DNA from: Chrysogorgia sp. JL179-B06
Taxonomy: Eukaryota; Cnidaria; Anthozoa; Scleralcyonacea; Chrysogorgiidae
Direction: 5' to 3'
Assembly: GCA_035772405.1 (NCBI GenBank)
Contig: JAYKKM010000005.1
Location: forward strand, 4,386,501-4,450,500
Length of the DNA: 64,000 nt
Numbering within the stretch: the first letter of the stretch is position 1; the number at the start of each line of letters is the position of its first letter. This document shows positions 1-52,101 of this stretch, piece after piece. The notes beneath the pieces were generated by a model, which was not told the origin of the DNA, did not search any database, and saw only the letters and a program-made list of their open reading frames with translations. The position numbers and the translations under genes were made by a program.

Positions 1-490
1 GTACCTGTAGCTCGATGGCACATGATAAACAGTCGCTCACAAAAAACGAGATTGTAATTACTTTGCTTCAAATTTGGTGTAGATATACTCCATAGGTATA
101 AGCGAGTCATTTTCTTATTCGAAAATGTCAAACTGAACAATTTTCCATTACTTTCCGGCCAATGTTTTCATGATTTCATCACTTGTATATAAATTTAGTG
201 GGCGCCATATTTGGACTAGATTCCAGGTTTTGCTTGTAGTGTGAATATGTCGTGGCTTCTGATTGGTCAGGTTAGGAATATTCCAGCATAAGAAGGTTTA
301 TGATTGGGTAACGCTACTCACCGTCTATCACCAATAGACAGTGAGTAGCTCAGCCAATCAGAATGCCGAATTTGTAATAGACCACTAGTTGGTTGATACT
401 AACGACAATTAGATAGCGAGTAGCGTAACCAATCAGAATGCAGCATTGGCATTAGACTACAAGTACGTTTTTACTCAGTAAAGTTTTAAC
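1..490. repeat. Dispersed repeat, copy A
   Basis: The stretch from about 12 to 460 is closely matched by 18062-18231 plus 18806-19080 in the same orientation. Shared landmarks are CTCACAAAAAACGAGATTGT, GTCGTGGCTTCTGATTGGTC and AATAGACCACTAGTTGGTTG. Copy A lacks the insert found in copy B, so it serves as the empty site. The family is not recognised. Between about 490 and 694 I see nothing. Confidence 0.8.
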
Positions 491-694
491 TCAGAAAAAC
501 TCTGAGCTCCAGACAGGACTTTTCTATTATTAATAAGTGATAGATAATTTTGAAGAAATAACAAACAAGTTTATTTCTACTAAAACAATTACAAGATTAT
601 TCATAGCAATTTCGTGTCGGTTTAGCCATGTACTGTAGAACACACTTTTTCAAAATCTTATTTTATAAATTGTAATAACATGATGGTATTTAAG

Positions 695-1175
695 TTAAAG
701 GACATTGGCAACAAAAATTAAGTTTGTCTAATATTAAAGAACTCGTAAAATGATAGAGTAACACCTTTTACAACTTTTCCGTATTTTTCTTCGTTTTTGA
801 AATATTTCAGTATGTTTGATATGTAAATGAGATGGTCTCTGACGTCAGGTGTGGGGTAGAGAATTTTCACTCATTAAAAAATGTCTTATATCTCAGTGAT
901 TGCTAAGTTTACAACGTTCATTATCATGAGGAGTTATTATACGCATATTTTCAAGTAAATTTGTAGAACAAACTTGAAGATGGAACTAATATTTTAATGA
1001 GTGAAAATTCTCTATCCCACACCTGACGTCAGAGACCATCCATTTACATATCAAACAAACTGAAATATTTCAAAAACGAAGTAAAATACGGAAAAGTTGT
1101 AAAAGATGTTACTCTATCATTTTACGAGTTCTTTCATATTAGACAAACTTAATTTTTGTTGCCAATGTCCTTTAA
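695..1175. mobile_element. Palindromic MITE with TTAA ends (family 1, copy 1)
   Basis: The two halves are near-complete inverted copies: TTAAAGGACATTGGCAACAA at the left and its complement TTGCCAATGTCCTTTAA at the right, with CTGACGTCAG near each inner arm. Both ends carry TTAA, as expected for a 4-bp TTAA target duplication. A second copy lies at 39705-40174. No ORF; non-autonomous. From 1176 to 1750 I see only AT-rich intron sequence. Confidence 0.85.
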
Positions 1176-1750
1176 GCCAAAAAAAAAAAAATATGTGGTG
1201 CCGGTTTCCCGACCGACCCTATTTTTTCTACCCGACCCTATTTTTTTTACCCGACCTTAAACTTTTTTTACCCTGAGACATTCTGCATATCTTTATCATT
1301 ATCACATGGTATCGTTTGATGATTTGCATATTTGATGTCATTGGATACATCCACGCACATGCAGCTGCATTTTAAGTGATTTCATTACATAATCTCAAGG
1401 ATATATAAGTGTTTTCAATAAGTCATTTATACATTGTTACATGCATGTCATAAGTATGATCATTTACATATTAAACAAATCTTAATATCTCAAGAATGAA
1501 GTGAGATATGAAAAAGTTGTAAATGGTTAGTCTTTATAGTTTCAAGAGTTTTTTCAAACAAAAGAGTTATTTTACAATTGAATTTTTCATTGCATAAGCA
1601 CTTTCAATTGAATTTCAAACTGTAGCGCAGAATGACGCCACAGATGTTCTATATTTACTAAAACAACTGCCGAACAAAACACTTAATTTTCCACACAGAA
1701 GAGAAGTTTGTTTTCTGATGTTAATCGTAATTTTTTGTGTTCCTTATTAG

Positions 1751-42263
<40,513 letters not shown>

Positions 42264-43382
42264 CCGTTTACATTGGTGAAATGCCAACTTAGGGGAGATA
42301 AATAAATTAAAAAGATCCCAAACAGTTCAATGTTTACATGTGAATCCCGATTAGAAGCAGAACGACTGCCTCTTATCGCCGTCACTGTTGACCGTATCAA
42401 AGCGAAAGATCGCATCCACGCAAGCGTGATGCTGTATTCTGACTTTTGCTTCTGCGCTAACAATTCTGCCAGGCGTTCATAGGTAACGCTTGTCTCTTTT
42501 CCAAGTACCCCGCTTGTCGAAAGCACAAGAGGTGTAAATGCAGCATATTCCACTTCCCTGACATATTTTTTATTTTTTCTGTCATCGTTTTCCTTATCTC
42601 TAACAAAATATAATATATCTTTTAGGATGAGAAAAACGGTCATGGACACATTGGAATTGAAGATGTGAAGGAAAAATACACTCACCTTAAACTAAACCAT
42701 GTGATTGCATTGATTTACGAACACAACTCTATATTAATTTTTAAAATGCACTAGTGCCTGCACTGTTATACACTTACCTAATGTTTAATACCACTATTCT
42801 ATTCCATTTCATACAATTATTATACGCTAGTGAGCGGTCTTTACGTAGCTTTTCTCCAATCTGATTGGTTCCTGAGCAGTCTTTACAAACTGGCAAAGAC
42901 TGGTCAAAACAACTGAAAAGTTTAAAAAAATTTAAAAAAAAATTGAGGAAATGTGATAAATTTAAAAGAGCCATATAATAAACACCGTAGATTAACCTCG
43001 TTTGGTCGGTCTTTACGACAAAATTATCCCAGTTCCCTTGGTGTTTTCGCACAGACTGAAAGAACCGCTGAAATACCGCGGGCAGGATAATTTTGCCGTA
43101 AAGTTCTTCCGCTCGGTCAATAAGTGTTTAATAACATAATAATAATAAGGGTCACAATAATATAAAATAAAACATTTACATAACGAAAATAATGAACGAA
43201 TTTTGAAGTTGTGATTCCCACAAGTTTTTTAACTCATCGTGGGTGTAGTTTGCGTGTAACGTGCGTGTACTACACGGAGAAACTACACGTTTTTTGCGTG
43301 GAATGCTCTTTTGTTATGCAATTTATATCTGACACCTGCCAAACAAGTCAAGAGAATTTAAGTCCAAGCATTTCGAACAACG

Positions 43383-44300
43383 CTAAACATTTTTAACACC
43401 ATATTTGTGTATTACTATATGAATTGTAGAAATTACTACCTGGTGAACAAATAATTTCCCAACGCAACCAGGTGATAAATCAGACGCTACTCTGGCTTTA
43501 AAAAGTTTTTTGAACGTAACTTTAAAAGTTACTGTCCGCGTGACCCAATGTTTCGACACTCTCATCTGGTGTCTTCGTCGCGGATTAGTGGTAATAATTT
43601 TGGAATTTTTCCACGCAATCTCATGGATGGTTACGCACGCGTGCTGCGACAAAGCAGAATTTTCCTTTTTAGAAAAGAAAATAGCCTTTTGGTGTTCTTT
43701 TAAACGCGTACAAAACTGACGTTTAGTCTGACCGATGCACTCCTGATTCTTTCAATTGGTTCCGTATTCCCTTGAATATACGGAACAACCGCAAAACCCA
43801 TCACCGAACTTTCACGTTCTCAGAGTTTGTTACCGAAAACATATCTTTCATTTGATTCTCACCGCCTCACATGTGCCATACGAAGTCCGTTCCTAGAACT
43901 TTGTTTTTGACAGCTAAAAGCATACCATCTAGTTCCAAAAACATGTATTCGACGCTTTAAAGGCGAATAACTATCCTAATAATTTTCTAAAAACTGTTTG
44001 AAACCTGCCGTTATACCACAACGATACAGCAGTTTCTAATTTCCCGTGGTCTGTTCGTTTAACGACTGAATCCAAAAATGGTAAACATTCATTCTTTTCA
44101 CGTTCTACTGTGAATTGAGTTGAAGGCTCGGTTCAAAAGAATTTCAACTTTATTCTTGGATACCGCGGACAAGGTGCGCATGCGCATTCATAATTTTTTC
44201 AATCACGCGTTTGATTTAACTATGTTTGATTACGGCTTTTCAAGCGAACATTTCCGAAATCAACTGCTTGTTTGAGAATTTGCGACGTATAGAATTTCCG
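43383..44300 (-). pseudogene. Decayed Penelope-like element, RT end and GIY-YIG nuclease
   Basis: Minus-strand frames from 44300 downward give FTVEREKNECLPFLDSVVKR, then VPYIQGNTEPIERI. They then give CIGQTKRQFCTRLKEHQKAI, and SKKENSALSQHACVTIHEIA up to about 43560. LPFLDxxVxR and the GQTxRxxxxRLKEHxxA...SALxxH order are typical of Penelope-like elements with a C-terminal GIY-YIG nuclease. Several frameshifts and stops show that it is inactive. Confidence 0.7.
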
Positions 44301-44816
44301 TTCTTTATCAGTTCATCATGGTGTTTTCCCCGAAAGTTCATATAGTCTATACAATGAATAATGATCCTTTCGCGAGCTTGCTTCGTGCTAACGATGCAAA
44401 TGAACTTATGACGTCATCTACTCCAAAATTTAAACTAAAGGAAATCTCTAAAATGAAAAATGTATAAAGCATTAACTATACACAGTGCAGTGTACCATTT
44501 TTAGTAGCATACATCTGGAACGTTTCATAACAATCTAGCCGCTATCTCCAAAGATATTCCTCATTTTTAGAATTTGAGTGGAGTAGATGAGGTCATCAGG
44601 TATCTCATAACTGAAATATCTCTGGAACAAGATAAGATATTGACAAAGTAAGAGCGCTATTCTTGCTTATTTCGAATGCACTTCTAGATAAAGCCCAAAT
44701 TGGGATAAATGATTTTTGCGTCTTACTGCCCCTTTAAGCAAACAAAAAAAGTCGTAGAATCGGCGTTGTTGCGGTAAATGTGAAAAACAGAAGTTTATGA
44801 TACGAAGATTAGCCTT

Positions 44817-47800
44817 ATAGGCAGGGAATTTTTCTAATCCATCGACCGCACTGCCTAACCTTTGTTTTCTCGCCTGATTATGAAAATATAGGTTGTAACA
44901 AACAATTAAAGCCCTTACGCCTTTTCTGTAAGTTGTCTGAATTCACGTGATCGATGACGTCATCAATACAATAAAAAATCCTTAAAACAGCCATAACCTC
45001 TGCACTATTTGCTCAATTTTCATACTTAGGATATATTTGAGTTTGTCTTGACGAGAGCTTTCGAATGATATATCGCAATGTTTATTTCCATTAATTCCCG
45101 CTCTTTTGTCCGATGACGTCATCAGAAACATTAACATACAGTAAATATTTTAAACAGCGTAGCATCTCCATTATTGGCTCAATTTTTACAAGTAAGATAT
45201 ATTTGAGTTTGTCTTGATGAGATCATTCTAGTAATATATAGCAATAATTGATTTTGCTTAATCCCACATTTTTACTGATGACGTCATCATTACACTCCGC
45301 TTGCTCACCAGGCATTTATTGATCAATTTTACCATGCAACAATCATTTGTGATCTTGTGCAGAATTGTTGCTACTCAGTCAGTACCATGAGTATATAAGT
45401 GATAACCAAATTACCTATATGGTCTGGTAAAACAAAGGACGTATGGAAAGTGCAGACGATGCTGGAATTGACTATCCAGGTAGCAGGCCTGGGCAGATAT
45501 TAACACTGTAGTCCTGAGTTTTTCAAATACCCAAATATTTCTTGTTGTTTCCAAGTAAAAGATAAATCACTATTTTCGCAAATGGGTCACCACTCAGCAC
45601 TCAGCTTTTTATGAAGGCATTTATTACTCTCTCAGCAGCACATAACACCGTACCCTGGTAGGGGTTTGACATTTACTAATCAGCTTGGCTAATACAGAGT
45701 CGTATTATATATACCTAAAAGGAGAAGACACCTTTACGTTGGTATAGTCCTTTCATGTACTGTATTTTATGGTATCCACGCAGTTCTATTATCTCCGGAA
45801 TTGTTAGAGCTTTAAGTTTGAAAGAGAAACTTCACATAACTTTTTAATTTATCTAAATCTTGCCAATAGTTTGCAATATTTCTATCTTCAATATCAGAAG
45901 CGCTAGAAGGGCTTTGGTGTGTGTAAAACGTAGTCTCTGAAGTCACAGTCCTCCAGATTAGTTTTATTAACATATAACTGGAATGTTTTCTGATGTTTCG
46001 GCAGCCTGCGCGGCTGACATCTGCAAAGAACTTAGACAGTTTACGTCAGAAAACATTTTATATGTTAAAACGAATCCAAATTACCATGAAAACTGTAACT
46101 ATTATCCAGAATTAAAAAAATTACTCAACTATAAAAATTGTACGTAACAAATACAGTGTTTCAGTACAGTAGAACTAAATAAGTCCAATCTGCATCAAGA
46201 AGCGCCATAGAAATAATATAATAGTTATAGAATGCGTGCTTTTTTACAGCATACCGCTCCATTTGCCTTACCAACAAAAGTCCTGTGGCGAGTTCATTTG
46301 CCCTTATAAATCCGCCATATTGGATTTCCGTACTGGCGTCACTTTTTTGACTGATAGAAGATAGGACTAGCACAAGTTATTTATTTTTCCTAATCCGATT
46401 TGATAAAGGAAGCAATTCTGAGACCACACTCGGGCAAATGCACTACTTTGATGTACAACTGTATAAAGATTTAATCAAACGAGCATCAGAGTTGATGAGA
46501 GTTGCAACTCTCGCTCTAGTTTGACCGTCAACTCTCGTCAACTCTCATCAACTTTGAAGCGGTTCAAAAAGTAGATGAGAGTTTATAAACTCTCGTGCGT
46601 TTATAAACTCTCGTGCACTTATAAACTCTCGTGCACTCTCATCGTCGTTTGACCTCCCTCGAGACAACTCTCGTGCAAACCAACTCTCATTGACTGTCGT
46701 GTTCGTTTGGTTAGGCTTAAAAGTGGCAGTTATGAAGAAGCATAATCTTTTGCAGAGCCAATGTGGGTTTCTGAGAAATCAAACTCATCTGGTTTACGAA
46801 TTGACCCCAAATGGGCGTTGCCCCTGGCGGTTGCCCAGTCAGCCCTCCCCTTAATCCGCCACGTACTGCGTCTCATTGCTTCCCACTTATGCGGGAATCA
46901 ATGCAAATATAGTACTCTATACTCAGCGAGATGCATTGTCGTGTGCTTATGTCTGGTGAAAAACCGCTTTTAGACCGTATGGCACTTTTAGACCGTATGG
47001 CATTTTTGGCAGAAAGGTTTAGTGTAGGCAGTGTTTAAGTTTTAGATATAGTAAAGCAAAAAGGTGGTAAACTGCCCTGAATTTAGGAACAATAAATACA
47101 ACATTTTGAGCAAAGTAAAGTAGATCAGAGTAGGGCAGAGTCATAAATGTGACGTTAAGTGAATGATCATAAAGGCTCTGCTCAAAAAGTCTCGACGGTT
47201 CACAATTTTTTCGCTTTGCTATATATGGTGTTTTCGCAGCTCCTGCATATGAATCTGTTCCATTGAAGTGATTCATCATTTCCCGTGGACCCTACAAACA
47301 AAGTCTATAAGAAATATTCTGATGGTTGGTCAACGCATGAGTTAAGTATTATCTACCCAGGATAGTCAACTTGCATTTTCCTTAATGGACGCATGCGTCC
47401 TTGTCTTACAAGTAAAAAAAGTAGAGTGCTGCGTAGGCGCTGAACTGCCGAGAATTTTGGAGAACGAAATACTGACGTTATTACTCTGAAGGGCTCCGCT
47501 CGAGACGTCATACATTCAGGGCGACGAAGGTTTGTTGTATGGCAAGATTTGCAAAGATTGGTCAATAAATGGTGATCAAATTCATTTTCCCTCTCGTCAT
47601 CAGTAAAAATGTGGGATTCAGTAAAATCAATTATTGCTATTTTACTAAAAAGACCGCATCAAGACAAACACAAATATATCTTTGTCATAAAAATTGAGCA
47701 AATAGTGGCGATGTTATGGCTGTTTAAAATATTTACTGTATATTAATGTTTTGATGACGTCGTCATCAGGCAAAAGCGCGGGAATTATCAGAAATAAACA

Positions 47801-48065
47801 TTGCTATATATCATTCGAAAGCTCTCGTCTAGGCAAGCTCAAATATATCTTGCGTATGAAAATTGAGCAAATAATGAAGACGTTATGGCTGTTTTAAGAG
47901 ATTTTATTGTCCTCTGATGACGTCATCGATCACGTGACTTCAGACAATTTACAGAAAAGGCGTAAGGGCTTAAATTGTTTGTTACAACCTATATTTTCGT
48001 AATCAGGCGAGAAAATAAAGGTTAGGCAATGCGGTCGATGGATGAGAAACATTCCCTGCCTATTA
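44817..48065. mobile_element. Large element with about 480-bp inverted ends
   Basis: TAGGCAGGGAAT at 44819 mirrors ATTCCCTGCCTA ending at 48063. The arms stay recognisable inward for about 480 bp (TTACGCCTTTTCTGTAA, CACGTGATCGATGACGTCAT, CAATTTTCATACTTAGGATA and their complements at 47575-47990). Each arm contains internally duplicated TGACGTCATCA blocks. The 2.3 kb interior has no ORF above about 86 codons, so it is non-autonomous. Sequences further out (43220-43310 and 48240-48315) are also inverted to each other. Confidence 0.75.
46478..46709. mobile_element. Small MITE with AACTCTCGT repeats
   Basis: CAAACGAGCATCAGAGTTGA, then TGAGAGTTG, at the left mirrors CAACTCTCATTGACTGTCGT, then GTTCGTTTG, at the right. 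The interior repeats TATAAACTCTCGTGC three times. Nested in the interior of the 44817-48065 element. Confidence 0.7.
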
Positions 48066-48411
48066 TTGTTCACTATTGGGTAAAAAAACGGGTTTTAATT
48101 AACTCGTGACTTAAGACATAGCGACCATCACTGCACGCTTCTTGTTTAAAAACTCCCGTTTAAAACAACCCAAAAGTGTGCAATGAGTTGCACGGAAATT
48201 GAAAAGACTCCCGTAACTTCGTATACCCATAATTGGTGTAGTTTTTCCGTGCAGTAGACCCACGTTACTCGCAAAATACACGCAAACGATGTTAAAAAAC
48301 TTCTGGGCGTCGGTCAATGTAGACTTATGTAGACTTGGATCAAGTCCGTTTACGTGGTTTAATATATTCGAAGATGAATTTGTTTGACGATGGTATTAGT
48401 TATGGTTTAGG

Positions 48412-49122
48412 CAGGGCCGTAGCGTGGGGGGGTGTTGCACCGCCCCCAACATTTTTGAAATTGAGATATTCGGAAAATCGAATTACTCGTTCGGAAAACT
48501 ACGGCAACGTAGGTTAAGCGAGATTTCAGTCAGTGAACAGAAAAAAACTCATGTTAAGTTCATAGAACTTACAAAATAATATTCACAAGGGTAACAAATC
48601 TATTTTTGTCGATTTACTGCATACGTACATCAGATAGATGACACCTTTTGGCTTTTGCTTTGCATACACGGATACATAATAAAATTTATCATTTCCGGAT
48701 TTTAAACAGCCTTCACAAAACCACGGTTCCCGCAATCTGGCCAACGTAAATTTTGTACCTCTTCCACCATTGTTATTAGCTAAAATTCGTCATTTCGATA
48801 CGTGCAAAACTGGGCGTATGATACCGTACAATCAAATTGTTTATATTTCGCCTCTTTTTTATTGTTGAAAACTTAAATTCCTACATCTGTAAACTGTCCA
48901 AGGAAATCTCTTAAAACTGCTCCCAGAATGCGGGAAATGCAATTTCCGAGACCCTAGAATTAAAAATTTCCCGGGGGAGCATGTCCCGGGGGAGCATGTA
49001 CCGGGACCCCCTAGATTGACGCGCCTTACGGCGCGTGCCTCCTCATATTCGGAAAAATCATTTGAGATTCGGAAATTTGGGACTTACACCCCCCCAACTT
49101 TCACATGCTAGCTACGGCCCTG
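48412..49122. mobile_element. hAT-type non-autonomous element with 8-bp target duplication
   Basis: CAGGGCCGTAGC at the left mirrors GCTACGGCCCTG at the right. GGTTTAGG flanks both sides (48404-48411 and 49123-49130). The 8-bp duplication and CAGGG ends fit the hAT superfamily. No transposase. A partial relative (CCGTCGTAGCGAGGGGGCTA, CACCCCTCCCAACTTTTACA) lies at 49330-49420. Confidence 0.88.
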
Positions 49123-49420
49123 GGTTTAGGTTTTCTTAGATACCAACATATCGAAGAAAGTACGGTGATTTTTATTAGGAAATGAAATCGACACGGTCGC
49201 TCCCACATAAACGTCAATCATCCTTCCCAACCGAAATTGTATAAATTATGATAATTAAATTAATTGGTCGGACCACCCTCGGAATTATTGGAACCAAAAG
49301 TTGTTCTTATTTAGCCCAAAACCTTGTTAGTAGGCCGTCGTAGCGAGGGGGCTACTGGGGGGTGCGTCACCCCTCCCAACTTTTACAAAATTGAAATATT
49401 CGGGAAAATTGGGACTGTTA

Positions 49421-50270
49421 AGACTATTTTAAGAGATTATGTCAAAATATTCTGTTTAAATGTACATTAAATGTACTGGTAACAGAAAATTTGTCACTGC
49501 TGTTGAATTTAAAATGGGCTCTGGCAATGTGAATATAGCCCTGTCCAGACTAGGGTATTTAATTTGCATCGTTTCCGCTTCGATTTAATATTAATTCGGT
49601 GTACTGCAGCAGGTGTGGACAGATGGATTCGTTTTAGAATGGTGTTAAAGTAATTCGATGCGAAAAACATTCAAGGGGGTGGTTAATTTTCGCTTCGATT
49701 TAAAAAACTTCGAAGTAATTTTAATGCGTTTTATGTGAATATCAGCTGTCTAGCATTAAAAGCTTCGTAAACGCGACGAAATTTGTTTTTATCTGCTTTT
49801 TTCGACATATTAACAATTCACAATTTCTACTTGTTCATGCACAGTTCATATTTAAAACAATGAGACTTCGTGTCTTACCAGGACTGATAAATTACGCAAT
49901 TAGCACAACAAGCAAACCTGCCCGGTATAGGTGAGCTATAGCCCTTCTCATGTACGCAATAAAAATCATCTCGGCAAAGCGGGCTAGCTCGCCTCCATAT
50001 AAACATCCCCTATGACTGTTAAATGTTGGTACTCCACTGTACAAAGTTACGCTCTCCAGTTAAAAATAAATGTGGTGTCAATGAAAATATACACAGTCAA
50101 TCATACGACATTACGTTATATTTATGAATTTACGGTAGAGGTGTATACGTCGGTTATTATTAATTTTCTAAATTAATAACTTTCTCTACGGAAGGAATGG
50201 ATAACAGTGCAGAACACAGCGCCATTTGCACATTTTACATCAGAGCTGAGACACACGCAAAATGAGGATG
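49421..50270. other. Intergenic DNA; no gene or clear repeat seen
   Basis: Short open frames only; nothing I can support. Confidence 0.5.
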
Positions 50271-50396
50271 GCTAAAAGGGATGACTCAAAAGGACCTTTC
50301 TGTTTTTGTCTTGTCTTTTTGGCTTGCTTAGGTTAGGGTTAGCTACGGTTAGGATCAAGGTTAGGATTATAGGATTAGAATTAGAATTGAGATTAG
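50271..50396. mobile_element. Truncated copy of the 1896-type short inverted-repeat element
   Basis: GGCTAAAAGGGATGACTCAA, then AAGGACCTTTCTGTTTTTG, matches 1896-1940. The interior again has GGTTAGGGTTAG steps. The right end is missing, cut at the palindrome that begins at 50397, which suggests that a later insertion truncated it. Confidence 0.7.
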
Positions 50397-50566
50397 AGTA
50401 GTATAGCAACTAGGGCTGCGAGCTCAATCGACCTCAACCGTGAATATAAACACCAAAACGTCACCAAATTTGACCAAGTCACGACTCGACAAATTTGGCG
50501 ATGTTTTGGTGTTTATATTCACGATTGACGTCGAATAAGCTCGCAGCCCTAGTTGCTATACTACTA
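50397..50566. repeat. 170-bp palindrome at the left boundary of the Polinton-like element
   Basis: AGTAGTATAGCAACTAGGGC, then TGCGAGCT, mirrors AGCTCGCA, then GCCCTAGTTGCTATACTACT. Inner arms AAACACCAAAACGTCACCAA / GATGTTTTGGTGTTT also pair. It begins with AGT, as Polinton ends do, but it could equally be an independent MITE next to the element. The matching right end lies outside the window. Confidence 0.75.
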
Positions 50567-50707
50567 CAACGATCGTTAGTCAATCTAGACATCCCTCGCA
50601 CATTTTCTACTAAATTGATGTCAAACACACGCGAGACTAGCGAAACAATACCAAATTTATACTAAATCGCGACTCTCGCTAAATTTGACACCATTTCAGC
50701 CATATTT

Positions 50708-50857
50708 AAAAAAATAGAGAGCGTCGTTTCAAAATTCTCACAAATTACATTTAGGAAAAAATAGAAAGTGTCATTTCAACATTTTCGCGTGTTAAAAAAA
50801 TAAAATGTGGTACGAGCTCACTCCCACATATTAAAAAATAGAGAGTGTCATTTCAAC
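50708..50857. repeat. Three subterminal repeats of the Polinton-like element
   Basis: AAAAAATAGAGAGCGTCGTT at about 50708, AAAAAATAGAAAGTGTCATT at 50757 and AAAAAATAGAGAGTGTCATT at 50833, each continuing TCAA(A/C). Same orientation, uneven spacing. Possible protein-binding sites at the element terminus; function is not shown. Confidence 0.7.
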
Positions 50858-50891
50858 CGACGCGTTCTGCTGTTGTCTCAACTCACGCGCG

Positions 50892-50923
50892 AAAAAAAAC
50901 CACTAGATTTTGATTCTAGTGGT
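50892..50923 (-). terminator. Hairpin plus T-run after the minus-strand gene block
   Basis: Read on the minus strand, a perfect 9-bp stem (ACCACTAGA / TCTAGTGGT) with a 7-nt loop is followed directly by eight T residues. It sits 45 nt past the stop of the last minus-strand gene. It looks like an intrinsic terminator or transcript 3'-end signal. The role is inferred from position and form. Confidence 0.5.
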
Positions 50924-50967
50924 GATGTTTATCCAAATGGATAGCAAAATGGTGCTCTTTTGATTGG

Positions 50968-51483
50968 CTAGTCCACTCGCTCACTATTTTCAGCGTCGTC
51001 TACCGTTTCTTTCTTGAAGTGGTGATCGTACACATATTTCGACGTTGTGATTCCTCCCGACAACAAGCCCAAGAAAGGCACGTACGGCGTCACAATCGCG
51101 ACAATGCTCTCGACGTCTTTCTTTAGTAACGGGTCTTTTTGTAGTTCGTCGTTTAGTTCGTCAGGATTTTCAATAGCGTTCAACCCATCCAGTAAGTTAG
51201 CGAATTTGCTGATTAGCAAGTCGGTGAGAAAAGCGTTTGCGATTTCCATTCTCTTCAACTCGTATTGGCGCCATATCTTATCAATAACTTTTGCGGACGC
51301 TTTTTTAATGTACGCTTCGGACTGACTTACCACACCGTCACCGGACAGTCTAATAAGTTCGGATCTCCTAACGTCAATGTTGTCTTCCACAGTTGGGGTG
51401 TCGTCAGTCTCCTCAACTAGTTCCTCAATCGTGGGATTTTCTTCACTTTTGCGTTTCACCATCACGCTATTACTTATACCCAT
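50968..51483 (-). CDS. Small protein with MGxxxS myristoylation signal and hydrophobic C-terminal segment
   Basis: A 171-aa protein starting MGISNS, which fits the N-myristoylation consensus (Gly2, Ser6). Residues about 15-40 are acidic, the middle is a long charged helix-like region, and near residues 129-145 lies the hydrophobic stretch SIVAIVTPYVPFLGLLSGG, a probable membrane segment. It follows the ATPase gene by 3 nt, so it belongs to the minus-strand morphogenesis block. Family not recognised. A lipid-anchored or membrane-associated virion component is a reasonable guess from features alone. Confidence 0.75.
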   Translation of the reverse strand: MGISNSVMVKRKSEENPTIEELVEETDDTPTVEDNIDVRRSELIRLSGDGVVSQSEAYIKKASAKVIDKIWRQYELKRMEIANAFLTDLLISKFANLLDGLNAIENPDELNDELQKDPLLKKDVESIVAIVTPYVPFLGLLSGGITTSKYVYDHHFKKETVDDAENSERVD

Positions 51484-51486
51484 ATT

Positions 51487-52086
51487 TTATTGCGGAATAA
51501 CAACTTCGTGACTGTACGGATAGCGTAGTGAGATTTCAAGTCTAGCGTACTTGTTATTTTTTAATGCGGTCACAATCGCCGACGATTTTTCTCTGCTAAT
51601 GTTTCCAAGGTAATCGTCAATAACGACCTTCATATCACTCCTGCTCGGGCAGTAGAAGCAAATGAGCTTACTAATGTTTTCTCTATACGGTTTTGCGATC
51701 GACGTCAGTTGTTGTGTGATGACAATAACGCTCAACATAAAATGTCGCGCACTAAAAGCCAAGTTGACCAATTGGCTAGTCCTATTCTTGACGTCTTGAG
51801 AACTCGCACAGTCGTCCAACACAATCAGAGTGTTAGTGCCTTTAAAAACATTTGTTACACACTTGAGAACAGCGTCGACACTGTCCTGTGTGCAGTCTAT
51901 CGCTAGCACGTCAGGGTCGCGCACATATTTCCAATCTTGATACGCTTTGTTCCACTCGAAAGTAGGACAAATCAACACAATGTAGTCAAATTTACTAAAG
52001 TACTCAGATTCCAATGTTTCCAGCAAATAATGCGTCTTACCACAAGCTGTCATACCAACAATTAACATATTAAACGGAGTCTCCAT
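51487..52086 (-). CDS. A32-like DNA-packaging ATPase
   Basis: A 199-aa P-loop ATPase. Walker A is GMTACGKT (residues 11-18), Walker B is TLIVLDDC (86-93, Asp91/Asp92), and a sensor-like VIVITQQ lies near residue 123. Size and motif spacing fit the FtsK/HerA-type packaging ATPases related to poxvirus A32, present in Polintons, adintoviruses and large DNA viruses. These enzymes drive genome entry into preformed capsids. It lies between the small myristoylation-type protein gene and the capsid gene, as expected for a morphogenesis cluster. The frame is intact. Confidence 0.9.
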   Translation of the reverse strand: METPFNMLIVGMTACGKTHYLLETLESEYFSKFDYIVLICPTFEWNKAYQDWKYVRDPDVLAIDCTQDSVDAVLKCVTNVFKGTNTLIVLDDCASSQDVKNRTSQLVNLAFSARHFMLSVIVITQQLTSIAKPYRENISKLICFYCPSRSDMKVVIDDYLGNISREKSSAIVTALKNNKYARLEISLRYPYSHEVVIPQ

Positions 52087-52101
52087 TAACTCACGTTTGA
52101 T

